From CAWVSB01 sp046710535 (GTDB lineage: Bacteria > Pseudomonadota > Gammaproteobacteria > Pseudomonadales > CAWVSB01): a stretch of 64,000 nucleotides of DNA. The translations under genes and the position numbers were made by a program. Positions within the stretch are counted from its first letter, which is position 1, and every line of letters begins with the position of its first letter. The notes under the pieces are model-generated. The model saw only the letters and a program-made list of their open reading frames with translations, ran no database searches and was not told the origin of the DNA. Of the stretch, positions 1-7,816 are shown piece by piece. The stretch is taken from contig JBKEHH010000001.1 in assembly GCA_046710535.1 (NCBI GenBank), positions 320,951 to 384,950 on the forward strand. The letters are read 5' to 3'.

Positions 1-105
1 GACTTTGCCCGTTGGTTGATGGAGCAGGGTATTGATACCGTCTCGTTGAACCCAGATTCAGTCATGGAAACCTGGCTGTATTTAGCAGATGAAAATAATC
101 TCTGA
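1..105 (+). CDS. ppsA: Phosphoenolpyruvate synthase, C-terminal end (partial)
   Basis: The window opens inside a reading frame that runs from base 1 to a TGA at 103-105, giving the last 34 residues of a protein. The tail has the pattern FARWLMEQGID...SLNPDSVMETW, which is how PEP synthases end: the PEP-utilising TIM-barrel domain carries a conserved SLNPD segment near the C-terminus. PEP synthase converts pyruvate and ATP to phosphoenolpyruvate, AMP and phosphate, the entry to gluconeogenesis. That fits a cell growing on fatty acids or steroids. Only the tail is visible, so the name rests on about 30 residues. A terminator follows. Confidence 0.7.
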   Translation, partial: DFARWLMEQGIDTVSLNPDSVMETWLYLADENNL

Positions 106-130
106 GGTGATAGCGAAGTGTTATCGGCTG

Positions 131-165
131 AGGTCGATGTCCTAAGGGGCATCGACCTTTTTTTG
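131..165 (+). terminator. Rho-independent terminator after ppsA
   Basis: A perfect 9-bp stem (AGGTCGATG at 131-139 with CATCGACCT at 150-158) with a 10-nt loop is followed by a run of T up to 164. It lies 26 bases after the PEP synthase stop codon and separates it from the acyl-CoA synthetase gene. Confidence 0.85.
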
Positions 166-216
166 TTTTATGCTAGCCTTAGCTAAAAATAACATTAGAC
201 GTATAGGAGCTACTTT

Positions 217-1845
217 GTGACTAGGCATTATAAAAAAAATTTAGACCGTGTTGATGCCAATACACAAGCCTTATCACCGGTTAACTTTTTACAACACACA
301 TCCACTATTTATCCAGACAATATTGCTGTTATCCATGGCTTGGCAAAAACAAATTATCGACAATTACTGCACCGTTGTAGGCGACTTGCTAGCGCGTTTG
401 GCAAGCGTGGGATTGCCAAGGGTTCTACCGTCTCTATTGTTGCTCCTAATATTCCTGCCCATCTTGAAGCGCACTTTGCAGTACCGATGACAGGAGCGGT
501 ACTAAACAGTATTAATATTCGCCTAAATGCGAAAACTATCGCATATATTTTTGATCATGGTGAAAGCGATATGGTGTTGGTTGACGGACAATTTGCAGAC
601 ATTGTTAAGCAAGCTGTTGAGTTGTCAAAAGCGAAACCAACAATTGTAGATATAGACGATGTATTAGGGCCACAGAACGTGCGTGTGGGTGAGTTATGCT
701 ATGAAGACCTGATATTGGAAGGCGAAGAAAGTTTTTGCCCTGCGCCAATTACAGACGAATGGCAGTCGCTAGCGCTTAACTATACATCTGGCACCACCGG
801 TAAGCCTAAGGGAGTGGTTTATCATCATCGCGGTGCTTACTTAAACGCGATAGGTAATTCCTTTGCTTGGGGAATGACACCTAAACCGGTTTATTTATGG
901 ACGCTACCAATGTTTCATTGCAATGGGTGGTGTTTTCCTTGGACGATAACTCTACTTGGGGGTACTCATGTTTGCCTGAGAGAAGTGGTTGTAAGTGATA
1001 TTATCGATAGTATTGAACAACATAAAGTGACCCATATGTGCGGCGCGCCTATTGTTTTGTCAATGATAGCGTCGGCGCCAGAACAAGCATTGAAGCGAAT
1101 ACCCAAAGGATTAAAAGCTATGACAGCTGGGGCGGCGCCACCAGCCGCGGTAATAGCCACCATCGAAGGACTTGGCGCAGAAGTTACTCATACCTATGGG
1201 CTAACTGAAGTTTATGGTCCTTGTGTTTATTGCGCCTGGCATGAAGAGTGGAATGGATTGCCACTAGCCGATCGCGCTGCGCTCAAGGCCCGTCAAGGGG
1301 TGCCATATCCTGTGGTTGGTGGCTTAGAGGTGCTCGATCCAATCACTATGCAGCCGGTAGCAAATGATGGTGAAACCATAGGTGAGATTATGTTTAGCGG
1401 TAACGTGGTGATGAAAGGCTATCTTAAGAATTCTGCTGCTACCGAAGAGTCTTTTGTCGGTGGTTGGTTTCATTCTGGTGACTTAGCCGTTAAACATCCT
1501 GATGGCTATATTGAGATAAAAGATAGAAGCAAAGATATTATTATTTCAGGCGGCGAAAATATTTCATCGATAGAAGTAGAAAGTGCCTTATACAAACACC
1601 CCGCAGTGTTGGCGGCAGCGGTTGTTGCTAAGCCAGACGACAAGTGGGGCGAGACACCTTGTGCCTTTGTTGAATTGAAGCTGGATGTTGCAGAGGCGCC
1701 CAGCGCAGATGAGCTTATTACATTTTGTCGAGACCATCTTGCAGGATTTAAAATGCCAAAAACTATTGTGTTTGCCGATTTACCTAAAACATCTACCGGC
1801 AAAATCCAGAAATTTTTGCTAAGACAGCGTGCCAAAGAGATATAG
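217..1845 (+). CDS. Acyl-CoA synthetase (AMP-binding, medium/short-chain or DmdB-like)
   Basis: This 542-residue adenylate-forming ligase would activate a carboxylic acid to its CoA thioester via an acyl-AMP. The AMP/P-loop motif YTSGTTGKPKG begins at residue 189. The FHCNGWCFPW segment and the YGLTE motif follow, with a C-terminal AMP-binding domain ending in the catalytic-lysine motif STGKIQK (K529). The length and the NGWCFPW and CGAPIVLSM segments resemble the branch that holds 3-methylmercaptopropionyl-CoA ligase (DmdB) and related fatty acyl ligases. The true substrate cannot be read from sequence. The start is GTG at 217, chosen for AGGAGC at 205-210. No in-frame partner follows directly; the next gene is 90 bases away. 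Confidence 0.85.
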   Translation: MTRHYKKNLDRVDANTQALSPVNFLQHTSTIYPDNIAVIHGLAKTNYRQLLHRCRRLASAFGKRGIAKGSTVSIVAPNIPAHLEAHFAVPMTGAVLNSINIRLNAKTIAYIFDHGESDMVLVDGQFADIVKQAVELSKAKPTIVDIDDVLGPQNVRVGELCYEDLILEGEESFCPAPITDEWQSLALNYTSGTTGKPKGVVYHHRGAYLNAIGNSFAWGMTPKPVYLWTLPMFHCNGWCFPWTITLLGGTHVCLREVVVSDIIDSIEQHKVTHMCGAPIVLSMIASAPEQALKRIPKGLKAMTAGAAPPAAVIATIEGLGAEVTHTYGLTEVYGPCVYCAWHEEWNGLPLADRAALKARQGVPYPVVGGLEVLDPITMQPVANDGETIGEIMFSGNVVMKGYLKNSAATEESFVGGWFHSGDLAVKHPDGYIEIKDRSKDIIISGGENISSIEVESALYKHPAVLAAAVVAKPDDKWGETPCAFVELKLDVAEAPSADELITFCRDHLAGFKMPKTIVFADLPKTSTGKIQKFLLRQRAKEI

Positions 1846-1934
1846 TTTTCTAAGGGCTATACGAAGAGATTGCCAGGCTGAAATTAATAGGCGATCATAG
1901 GTTTTTATATTAAATTAACTAACAAGAGGTTTTT

Positions 1935-2180
1935 ATGAAAAGGGTTTTTATCGCTCTATTTATGTCTGCACTGATGACTCCAGCCTATGCTATTGATTTT
2001 GGCGCGTTGGCTGAGTCGGTAGATCAAGACAAAGCTGTTGAGTCTGTGGATAAAGAAAAACTGATAGAAGCAGTGCAGGAAGATGAAATTGATTATGTTA
2101 AAGCAGCTGGGTCTGTAGACAAAACTAAGCTATCTGAATATGTCGATTATGGCAAGGCTGCCGGCGCGCTAGTAAAATAG
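1935..2180 (+). CDS. Small exported protein with repeated SVD-K motifs
   Basis: An 81-codon gene with AAGAGG upstream (1924-1929) and an ATG start. Residues 1-19 form a classic signal peptide (KR, hydrophobic core, AYA cleavage site). The mature part of about 62 residues is highly charged and built of imperfect repeats: ESVDQDK, ESVDKEK, EAVQEDE, GSVDKTK, EYVDYGK. No known domain is recognised. The repeats could form short amphipathic helices. It stands alone between the acyl-CoA synthetase and the decayed glycosyltransferase on the other strand. A real gene is likely from the signal peptide and ribosome site, but its function is unknown. Confidence 0.65.
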   Translation: MKRVFIALFMSALMTPAYAIDFGALAESVDQDKAVESVDKEKLIEAVQEDEIDYVKAAGSVDKTKLSEYVDYGKAAGALVK

Positions 2181-2208
2181 TACTTCAGCCCAATACTTAC
2201 TTAAGGCT

Positions 2209-3374
2209 TTAGCTAGCGCTGCTTAGTATTTTTTGGGCAATATTTTCCATAGCTTGTTCTGGTTTATGGTCTTGGTATGTTTTTGCAAAGTTAGTCGTTG
2301 CCTTAGTTATTTTGTCGTCGGTTAAACAATAATTTATAGCAGTCGCTAGCGTATTTGGGTCAGCCTGTTGATTTAGTTCCACCCCTAATTGTTGCCGGGC
2401 AAGACCTTTGCAGGTCATCTGTTGTTCGATATGGGAGGGGAATGTTAGTAGCGGTATACCTTGCAACAATGCAGCTGCAACAGTGTTACTGCCACCTTTG
2501 CAGACAATCAAATCGTATTTATCGGATATGTCACTAATATTGAATGGGCTAGATGAGAATTTGATGTGTTTACTGTTGATGGTGAAATTTAGTGGGATTT
2601 CATCAGTCTTTGCGTAACATAAAGTGTCGATGCTCAATTGATGTAGTACTGATAACAACTGCGGTAGCATCGGATCTGACGAATACAAATAGACGAATAT
2701 CTCTTTAGCTGAATAGTTTGGCCAGACAGCTTTCTCCCTTCAATTTGATCATAGGGCATGCCATAGAAGTGTGTATTGCCGCGTTGGGCGTATTAGTCTA
2801 ATTCTTTAAACGTACAAATATAGGTAGAGCCTCCATAAAATAGCTCCACTGCCCGGGCTACTCTTGGCAGGCCATATTGAGCTAACAAACGGTTAATGCA
2901 GTCAGTCAGCCGCACTTCGTCGAGGCTTATGCGTTCTAAATCAGGGTTTTCTATTAGTTGTAAAGTTTGTAGTAGCACAGTTAGAGGCGCTACAGTAAAT
3001 CCGTTACCGATAGCATAACTAGGCGTATCAGCTATGTAGTCGTCTAGGCGAGCGCTGGGAGCATGATCGCAGACAACAGCGTCAGGTTTGATAATCGGTA
3101 AATATTTCCTGCCATTGCTCTATGCCGGATTTTAAATCGTAAGCCCTTATTAACAACATGTCCTCACAGTCATAGGCTGCGCCAGCGTTGGGTCCTCGAA
3201 GGCCTAACAGGAGCCTGATAAATAGTGTGGCGCCCAGTGTGATGATAGTGTTTTGCGGTATTTACATCACGCAGAGCATAAGCTACTTGGTAGCCGTTGG
3301 CAGTGAAATAATTAGTAAGAGCGGCCAACTAGGACATATGCCCCACGCCACCACCAAGCTAATAATAGCTTCAT
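2209..3374 (-). pseudogene. Decayed MGT-family glycosyltransferase (UGT-like)
   Basis: Fragments of one UGT/MGT glycosyltransferase can be followed in order on the minus strand across several frames. The start at 3374 reads MKLLLA, then after a frame change GGGVGHMS, a TAG stop, and LAALTNYFTANGYQVAYAL. Next comes KPDAVVCDHAPSARLDDYIA with AIGNGFTVAP (about 3100-2985). A middle piece follows at 2978-2793, and the C-terminal UDP-sugar-binding piece at 2688-2209 contains CKGGSNTVAAALLQGIPLLTFPSHIEQ. At least one internal stop and several frameshifts separate the pieces, so no full enzyme can be made. Family members move sugars to lipids, macrolides or sterols. It lies 19 bases after the DUF1295 gene on the same strand. 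Confidence 0.8.
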
Positions 3375-3393
3375 CGCGGTGGCTTACAGCAAG

Positions 3394-4254
3394 CTATGCT
3401 TTTAGTTTTGGGAACAATACTGGTGTGTTGTCACGGTATTTAATATAGTCCTGGTTATCACTCCAACGTGCGTCAGCACGCTGTTCTAATAGAGGAATTC
3501 CACTCACTTTAGTTAACAGTAAATAGACGAAGATGGGGGATATAAGCGTGACGTATTGCAGGCCGCTAAGGGTAGACAGAGAGGCTACGGCAATGCCTAG
3601 CCATAGAACCACTTCACCAAAGTAATTTGGATGGCGCGAATATGCCCATAAGCCGGTGGTAATAAATGGCGTTGCCTTGTCAGGGTTAGCTCTGAATTTT
3701 CGTTTCTGAGCGTCGGAAATAACTTCGATAGCAAAACCTAATGCCCAGATCGCTATACCGATAATACCAACAATGCCTAGCTCTATTTTACCGCTATTGC
3801 CCAGTGCGGTAAGTGCGCACACAGCGGTTAAAAATACCCATAGGCCCTGTAATGTCCAAGTGAGTAAAAAGCGGGAAAAAGACGGCTTGATCTTATCGAA
3901 GCGGCCATCGCCGCCATCTTGGAATACCCTTATGAACAAAAAGCTACCTAAGCGCAGCGCCCAAATACCAATGAGACTAGCAATAATAATAGAGCGTAAA
4001 TCTAGTTGGTCGACGGTTAAAATACCGATAATAACTGCTGTTAAATAGGTTACGCTACCAGTCAGATCATAGAAATTTTCGGTTTGAAAAATAAACGATG
4101 GAATAAATGCTAGCCATTGAATTACAAAGATGATGATAGCCATTGCTATTAGGTTAGGCGTTCCTGCTATTAGTGCGCCTGGCTCACTAGCTAAATAGCC
4201 AATTAGCAGTGAAAACAGAAAGATCACGATCGTGATAATTAGATTTTTAATCAT
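3394..4254 (-). CDS. DUF1295 membrane protein (steroid 5-alpha-reductase-like family)
   Basis: A 286-residue polytopic membrane protein with about seven hydrophobic segments. The C-terminal signature GLWAYSRHPNYFGEVVLWLGI is typical of DUF1295 proteins, distant relatives of steroid 5-alpha-reductases and isoprenylcysteine methyltransferases. It presumably acts in the inner membrane on a lipid or isoprenoid substrate with NADPH or S-adenosylmethionine, but no member-specific reaction can be assigned. The remains of a glycosyltransferase gene follow on the same strand, suggesting a former two-gene unit. A second DUF1295 protein lies at 39976-40890. Confidence 0.8.
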   Translation of the reverse strand: MIKNLIITIVIFLFSLLIGYLASEPGALIAGTPNLIAMAIIIFVIQWLAFIPSFIFQTENFYDLTGSVTYLTAVIIGILTVDQLDLRSIIIASLIGIWALRLGSFLFIRVFQDGGDGRFDKIKPSFSRFLLTWTLQGLWVFLTAVCALTALGNSGKIELGIVGIIGIAIWALGFAIEVISDAQKRKFRANPDKATPFITTGLWAYSRHPNYFGEVVLWLGIAVASLSTLSGLQYVTLISPIFVYLLLTKVSGIPLLEQRADARWSDNQDYIKYRDNTPVLFPKLKA

Positions 4255-4536
4255 AAGAATTTATTCTTCTAGTTGTTTTAACAGTTAATAATAAGTTGTC
4301 CGCTAGTTACGGCGCAATATTGCATTTAGTTCAACTAGGATACCGAGCAATTGTGCGTCTTACAATTGACTTTTGAGTTATGAAAAACGGATGTTAATGG
4401 CAACCTTAGGGCAGGCTTTTGGCTTGTTATAGTCAATGTTAAAACTGCGATAATATAATAGACTGCAGCCAGTGATTACATTATTGCAATGTAGCTAGGT
4501 GTAGTACCGCGGTTTTTATAAAGAGTATTTATTAGT
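4255..4536 (+). promoter_or_regulatory. Divergent intergenic region between DUF1295 and the monooxygenase
   Basis: About 280 bases with no gene. It contains a perfect 10-bp palindrome GCAATATTGC at 4314-4323, a candidate operator, and a consensus -10 hexamer TATAAT at 4454-4459 on the plus strand, without a good -35. The spacing fits transcription of the monooxygenase operon from about 4466. No transcription-factor family can be named. Confidence 0.3.
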
Positions 4537-5988
4537 ATGACTAAGCAAGTGATTATTATCGGCAGTGGCTTCGGCGGAATGTGTGCGGCAATTAACTTAT
4601 TAAAAGATGGGGTTGATGACTTTTTGATTCTAGAGCGCCGCCCATTTATGGGAGGCACATGGTGTCAAAATACCTATCCAGGTGCTGCAGTTGATGTACC
4701 ATCGCCATTATATTCAATTTTTTCTGAGCCCTACGATTGGTCACAGATGTTTGCCGAGAGAAGTGAGCTAGAGGCATATACCAAACATATTATTGAAAAA
4801 TATAAGTTGGCTGATAAAGCGGTATTGAATGCCTGTGTAGAGCAATTACTTTGGCACGATGACAAACAGCAGTGGGAGATCAAAATTGGCGATGCGAAAT
4901 CTTATTTCTGTCAATTTGTTATTAACGCAACCGGGCCCTTAAGTACACCGGTGACGCCTGAGTTCGACGGCAGGGAGTCGTTTCAGGGCAAAGCGTTTCA
5001 TACCAATAATTGGGACCACAGCGTTGACCTAAAAGGTAAAAAGGTTGCAGTTATTGGCAGTGGTGCTAGTGGCGCCCAAGTAATACCAGCTATCGCGCCA
5101 GAAGTTGAACAGTTACATGTATTCCAACGCACCCCGCATTGGATTATGCCCAGACCAGACCGAGTCTTTTCTGAGCGGCAGCGGAGTTTACTGCGCAAAC
5201 CGTGGGCTTATAATTTATTGCGTCGGTGGATCTACTGGACGTTTGAACTGCGCGTTATTGCCTTTAAATATTCTAAAAAAGCGCTAGATTTTGTAGGTAA
5301 AAATCAGGCAATAAAACATATTGATAGTCAAATAAGTGATCCTAAATTAAGAGCCAAGGTAACGCCTGATTACACTTTTGGTTGTAAGCGGGTGATTATG
5401 TCTAGCACTTTGTATCCAGCCCTCTGCAGAGAAAATGTAACGCTACAAGACCAAGGCATAAAAAGCATTACAGCAACTGGTATCGTCACTGGTGATGGTC
5501 AAGAAATCGATCTTGATGTAATTGTGTATTCAACTGGCTTTGATTTCATCGACGGATTAATTTCTTATCCCGTTATTGGTAAAGCTGGTAAAAAGCTACA
5601 TGATTTTTGGCAGGCCTATCCACGAGCCTATCTAGGTACATCGGTGCCAGATTTCCCCAATCTATTTATGATTACTGGGCCTAATACAGGTATTGGACAC
5701 ACCTCGGCATTATTTGTCATTGAAGCGCAATTACTTTACATAATGAGTTGTCTTCGAGCTGTCAAAGCAGAACAGGCTAATAGTATTGACGTCAGTAGCG
5801 CTGCAGAAGCTGAATATACGGCTATGATTCACCGCGAAATGCAGCAAACAGTATGGCAAAGTGGTGGTTGTAAAAGTTGGTATAAAAGTGATTCAGGTTA
5901 TGTAGTGGCAATGTTTCCTGGCTTTACTTTTAGCTTTAGACGCTTAGTAAATAAGTTTCGTCGCAAGCATCATGTCTTTTCACGATAG
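4537..5988 (+). CDS. Flavin monooxygenase, Baeyer-Villiger type
   Basis: A 483-residue FAD/NADPH monooxygenase. The N-terminal FAD-binding GSGFGG is at residues 9-14, followed by the FMGGTWCQNTYPGAAVD segment. The Baeyer-Villiger fingerprint F-x-G-x3-H-x3-W-D is at 149-160, and the second Rossmann motif GSGASG follows. The family inserts oxygen next to a ketone, giving an ester or lactone, or oxygenates aldehydes or soft nucleophiles. It is the first gene of a run with an SDR 9 bases downstream, an alpha/beta hydrolase and a CoA-transferase. That order suggests ketone to ester to acid to CoA ester. The substrate (steroid, cyclic ketone or long-chain ketone) is not determined. Confidence 0.87.
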   Translation: MTKQVIIIGSGFGGMCAAINLLKDGVDDFLILERRPFMGGTWCQNTYPGAAVDVPSPLYSIFSEPYDWSQMFAERSELEAYTKHIIEKYKLADKAVLNACVEQLLWHDDKQQWEIKIGDAKSYFCQFVINATGPLSTPVTPEFDGRESFQGKAFHTNNWDHSVDLKGKKVAVIGSGASGAQVIPAIAPEVEQLHVFQRTPHWIMPRPDRVFSERQRSLLRKPWAYNLLRRWIYWTFELRVIAFKYSKKALDFVGKNQAIKHIDSQISDPKLRAKVTPDYTFGCKRVIMSSTLYPALCRENVTLQDQGIKSITATGIVTGDGQEIDLDVIVYSTGFDFIDGLISYPVIGKAGKKLHDFWQAYPRAYLGTSVPDFPNLFMITGPNTGIGHTSALFVIEAQLLYIMSCLRAVKAEQANSIDVSSAAEAEYTAMIHREMQQTVWQSGGCKSWYKSDSGYVVAMFPGFTFSFRRLVNKFRRKHHVFSR

Positions 5989-5997
5989 GTAAATTAT

Positions 5998-6819
5998 ATG
6001 AAAGTTTTTGATAATAAAGTTGTTGTAATAACGGGTGCAGCCTCTGGTATGGGCCGCGAGTATGCCTTGGCCTTTGCTAAGCTTAATAGTAAGTTGGCCT
6101 TATGTGATTTGGATGAAGCGGGGTTGAACGAAACTGTAGCATTGGTAAAAAAAATCGGTGATACCGAGGTTTATACAAAGCTATTTAGCGTTGCTGACGA
6201 AGCCGCTGTTTACGAATTTGCCGGCGAGGTCGCTAGTACCTTGGGTGATGCAAGTATAGTTATTAATAATGCCGGTATTGAAGGGACTGGGGGACCTGGG
6301 TGGATGACGCCATCTGATGGTTTTAAGCGTGTAATGGATGTAAATTTATATGGGGTGGTTTACTGCTCTCAGGCTTTTTTACCTCAACTAGCTAAAAATA
6401 AAGAGGCGGCGCTAGTAAATGTTTCTAGCGTGTTTGGAATGATTGGTTCGCCGGGCAGTGCTGATTACTGCGCCAGTAAGTTTGCTGTGCGTGGTTATAC
6501 CGAAACCTTAATGGCAGAGCTTAATGACAGTCATGTTCAAGTTCACTTAGTACACCCCGGGGGTATTAAAACTAATATAGCTCGCAAAGAAGACACTCGG
6601 TTAGTGGCGGCGCCTTTTTTAACCACACCGCCGGCAGAGATTGTTATCTATGTTATAAAAGGCATTCGCAATAATAACCCTAGAATTGTATATGGTAATT
6701 TATCGACGGTTATTCGTTTGATGGTGCATTTGCTTCCGCTGAAATTGCGCTACAAGCTGCTCGCTAAAATGACTCCTGATACAGATGGAGCTGCGCCTAG
6801 CTTAGGTGGAAGCCAATAG
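5998..6819 (+). CDS. Short-chain dehydrogenase/reductase
   Basis: A 273-residue classical SDR. The NAD(P)-binding TGAASGMG motif lies at residues 12-19, NNAG at about 90, and the active site is SS (VSSVFG) plus YCASK. The aspartate in CDLDEAG after beta-2 favours NAD(H). The C-terminus from about residue 200 is hydrophobic (VIRLMVHLLPLKLRYKLLAKM), as in membrane-associated SDRs. The gene starts 9 bases after the monooxygenase, so the two are probably co-transcribed. It could make or remove the ketone on which the monooxygenase acts. SDR sequence alone does not fix the substrate. Confidence 0.85.
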   Translation: MKVFDNKVVVITGAASGMGREYALAFAKLNSKLALCDLDEAGLNETVALVKKIGDTEVYTKLFSVADEAAVYEFAGEVASTLGDASIVINNAGIEGTGGPGWMTPSDGFKRVMDVNLYGVVYCSQAFLPQLAKNKEAALVNVSSVFGMIGSPGSADYCASKFAVRGYTETLMAELNDSHVQVHLVHPGGIKTNIARKEDTRLVAAPFLTTPPAEIVIYVIKGIRNNNPRIVYGNLSTVIRLMVHLLPLKLRYKLLAKMTPDTDGAAPSLGGSQ

Positions 6820-6821
6820 CT

Positions 6822-7766
6822 ATGTTCATGCTTGCTTTTATTGTCTTGGATATAACAGTCGCTTTGATCGTTATTTTTATTTTTTCGCAGCGCTTCAGAA
6901 TAAGCTTACTTAATTTTTTAGCGCGCTTAGAGGCGAGAGCCTATGATTTAAAAGTAAAAAAGCATAGCCTAGATGAGTTGGATATATACTATTTAGACAG
7001 CGGCGATAGCGGTACTAATAAGCCTGTCATTGTGATGGTGCACGGCTTTACTGCAACTAAAGAATTGTGGGCAAGATTTGCTAAACATTTAGTTAAAGAC
7101 TTTCGTATAATCGCGCCTGATTTGGCCGGTCATGGCCAGACTGAATACAACCCAAGCTTTGATTACAGTATTCCCGCTCAATGTGAACGGCTAAAAAAAT
7201 TACTCGATGATTTAAATATCGAACAAGCGCATATCACTGGTAATTCTATGGGTGGCTTTATTGCTGCCAACTTTGCTAAAACATATCCTGCAGCAGTACT
7301 TAGTGTTGGTCTGCAAGACCCAGCTGGCGTAACTACGCCACAACAAAGCGAAATGGAAATTATGTTAGCTCAAGGGCGCAACCCATTTGAAGTACATAGT
7401 AAGGCTGAATTTAAGCAGTTTTATAAGATGACAACCGTCAAGCAGAATATTTTACCGCCATTTTTACTGCGGGTAATGGCTGAGATTTATATTCAGCGGC
7501 GTGAAGAATTTATGAACATTTTTTCTGATTTTTATAATAGAGATTTACTTGATAGCAGTTTGGCAGAAATAACCGTGCCTACCCAATTACAGTGGGGTGA
7601 TAAAGATCAGCTGATAAATGTCAGTGGCGTTGATGCATGGCGCGCAGGAATCCCCACAATCGATGCAAAAGTATGGCCAGCAGTAGGGCATATGCCCTAT
7701 GTTGAAATTCCAGCTGAATCAGCGAATTACTATAAAGAGTTTTTGATTGATATCGCAAACAAGTAA
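6822..7766 (+). CDS. Alpha/beta hydrolase with N-terminal membrane anchor
   Basis: A 314-residue hydrolase that begins 2 bases after the SDR stop. Residues 1-22 are a membrane anchor. The oxyanion motif VHGFTATKELW is at about residue 73, the nucleophile elbow GNSMGG places Ser142, an Asp follows in WGDKDQ, and the catalytic His is in VGHMPY (H290). This makes a complete Ser-Asp-His triad. In the context of a Baeyer-Villiger monooxygenase it is a good candidate for hydrolysing the ester or lactone product. It could equally be a general lipase or esterase at the inner membrane. Confidence 0.85.
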   Translation: MFMLAFIVLDITVALIVIFIFSQRFRISLLNFLARLEARAYDLKVKKHSLDELDIYYLDSGDSGTNKPVIVMVHGFTATKELWARFAKHLVKDFRIIAPDLAGHGQTEYNPSFDYSIPAQCERLKKLLDDLNIEQAHITGNSMGGFIAANFAKTYPAAVLSVGLQDPAGVTTPQQSEMEIMLAQGRNPFEVHSKAEFKQFYKMTTVKQNILPPFLLRVMAEIYIQRREEFMNIFSDFYNRDLLDSSLAEITVPTQLQWGDKDQLINVSGVDAWRAGIPTIDAKVWPAVGHMPYVEIPAESANYYKEFLIDIANK

Positions 7767-7816
7767 GCTATAAAAAATTAGTTATAATAATTGCTCGATA
7801 AATTTAGAGAGATACT

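Noticed and set aside
3188..3448. Open frame of 86 codons on the plus strand
   Set aside because: It lies over the decayed glycosyltransferase and the end of the DUF1295 gene, has no family match and no ribosome site.
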